Part shown: positions 6,428 through 6,571 of the stretch, one piece after another
Position numbering within the stretch: position 1 is the stretch's first letter
Layout of the letters: the number at the start of each line of letters is the position of its first letter
Assembly (NCBI GenBank): GCA_011526395.1
Contig: WTHW01000137.1
Location: 1 to 6,571 of the forward strand
DNA: 6,571 nucleotides
DNA from: Alphaproteobacteria bacterium
GTDB lineage: Bacteria; Pseudomonadota; Alphaproteobacteria; Puniceispirillales; Puniceispirillaceae
Direction: 5' to 3'
The notes under the pieces: generated by a model
Database searches by the model: none
Seen by the model: the letters and a program-made list of their open reading frames with translations, nothing else
What the model was told of the DNA's origin: nothing
Position numbers and translations under genes: made by a program

Positions 6428-6571
6428 CCTGCTATTGACATTTGCTGATCAGTTTCAGCCATTTAACTTATTCAGATATCTGACGTTCCGCACAGGCGGG
6501 GCTATTATGACAGCCTTGTTCTTGAGCTTGCTATGCGGGCCTGCCTTTATTCGCTGGCTGAAATCACATCA
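6417..6571 (+). CDS. mraY: Phospho-MurNAc-pentapeptide-transferase MraY (5' part)
   Basis: MraY is the integral membrane enzyme that transfers phospho-MurNAc-pentapeptide from UDP to undecaprenyl phosphate, forming lipid I. Only 51 codons plus two bases lie in the window; full proteins have about 360 residues and ten membrane helices. The visible part has a short amphipathic start, then NLFRYLTFRTGGA (17-29), a hallmark of proteobacterial MraY, followed by the first membrane helix (about 28-46) and the basic RWLKS turn (46-50). The catalytic aspartates lie beyond the window. The gene overlaps the murF end by 11 bases, keeping the mraZ-to-mraY order of proteobacterial dcw clusters; murD and ftsW would be expected next. 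It is cut by the window edge, with no sign of a broken gene. Confidence 0.95.
   Translation, partial: MFPDLLLTFADQFQPFNLFRYLTFRTGGAIMTALFLSLLCGPAFIRWLKSH

Noticed and set aside
6435..6440. TTGACA resembling a -35 promoter box within mraY
   Set aside because: It sits inside mraY coding sequence, and 17 bases downstream the sequence GCCATT is a poor -10 box, so an internal promoter is not supported.

Overview
The window is the 5' part of a division and cell wall (dcw) cluster, in the order mraZ - rsmH (mraW) - ftsL - ftsI - murE - murF - mraY (5' part only), all on the + strand. Gene order, the short divergent FtsL, the meso-diaminopimelate signature in MurE and the wording of conserved motifs (for example YGDERASRRIARAI in RsmH and NLFRYLTFRTGGA in MraY) point to an alphaproteobacterium. 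Base composition looks fairly balanced rather than GC-rich, which would suit a marine lineage such as SAR116/Puniceispirillales. That finer placement is a guess from style, not a demonstrated assignment.

Region by region: bases 1-23 are not genomic. They are the end of an Illumina Nextera (Tn5) read-1 adapter, so the biological sequence starts at base 24 and the left edge is a contig or read end. Bases 24-89 are a short leader holding an imperfect 11-bp hairpin. mraZ (90-563) encodes the cluster's transcriptional regulator and rsmH (563-1531) a 16S rRNA methyltransferase. ftsL (1536-1844) and ftsI (1844-3541) encode septal proteins: a small bitopic divisome protein and the septal transpeptidase PBP3. 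murE (3528-5015) and murF (5012-6427) encode consecutive cytoplasmic ligases that finish the UDP-MurNAc-pentapeptide, and mraY (6417 to the window end) encodes the membrane enzyme that moves that product onto undecaprenyl phosphate. No intergenic stretch is longer than 66 bases.

The genes are packed like a single transcription unit. All junctions overlap by 1-14 bases except rsmH/ftsL, which has a 4-base gap, and every start has a purine-rich ribosome binding site. This fits translational coupling of precursor synthesis (MurE, MurF, MraY) with septal cross-linking (FtsI, FtsL).

I found no undescribed system, mobile element, CRISPR array or RNA gene. Points worth a second look are the adapter and the false reading frame it creates, the leader hairpin, a lipobox-like tetrapeptide in FtsL, and a Ser/Thr-to-His change in the N-terminal D-[ST]-R motif of MurF.
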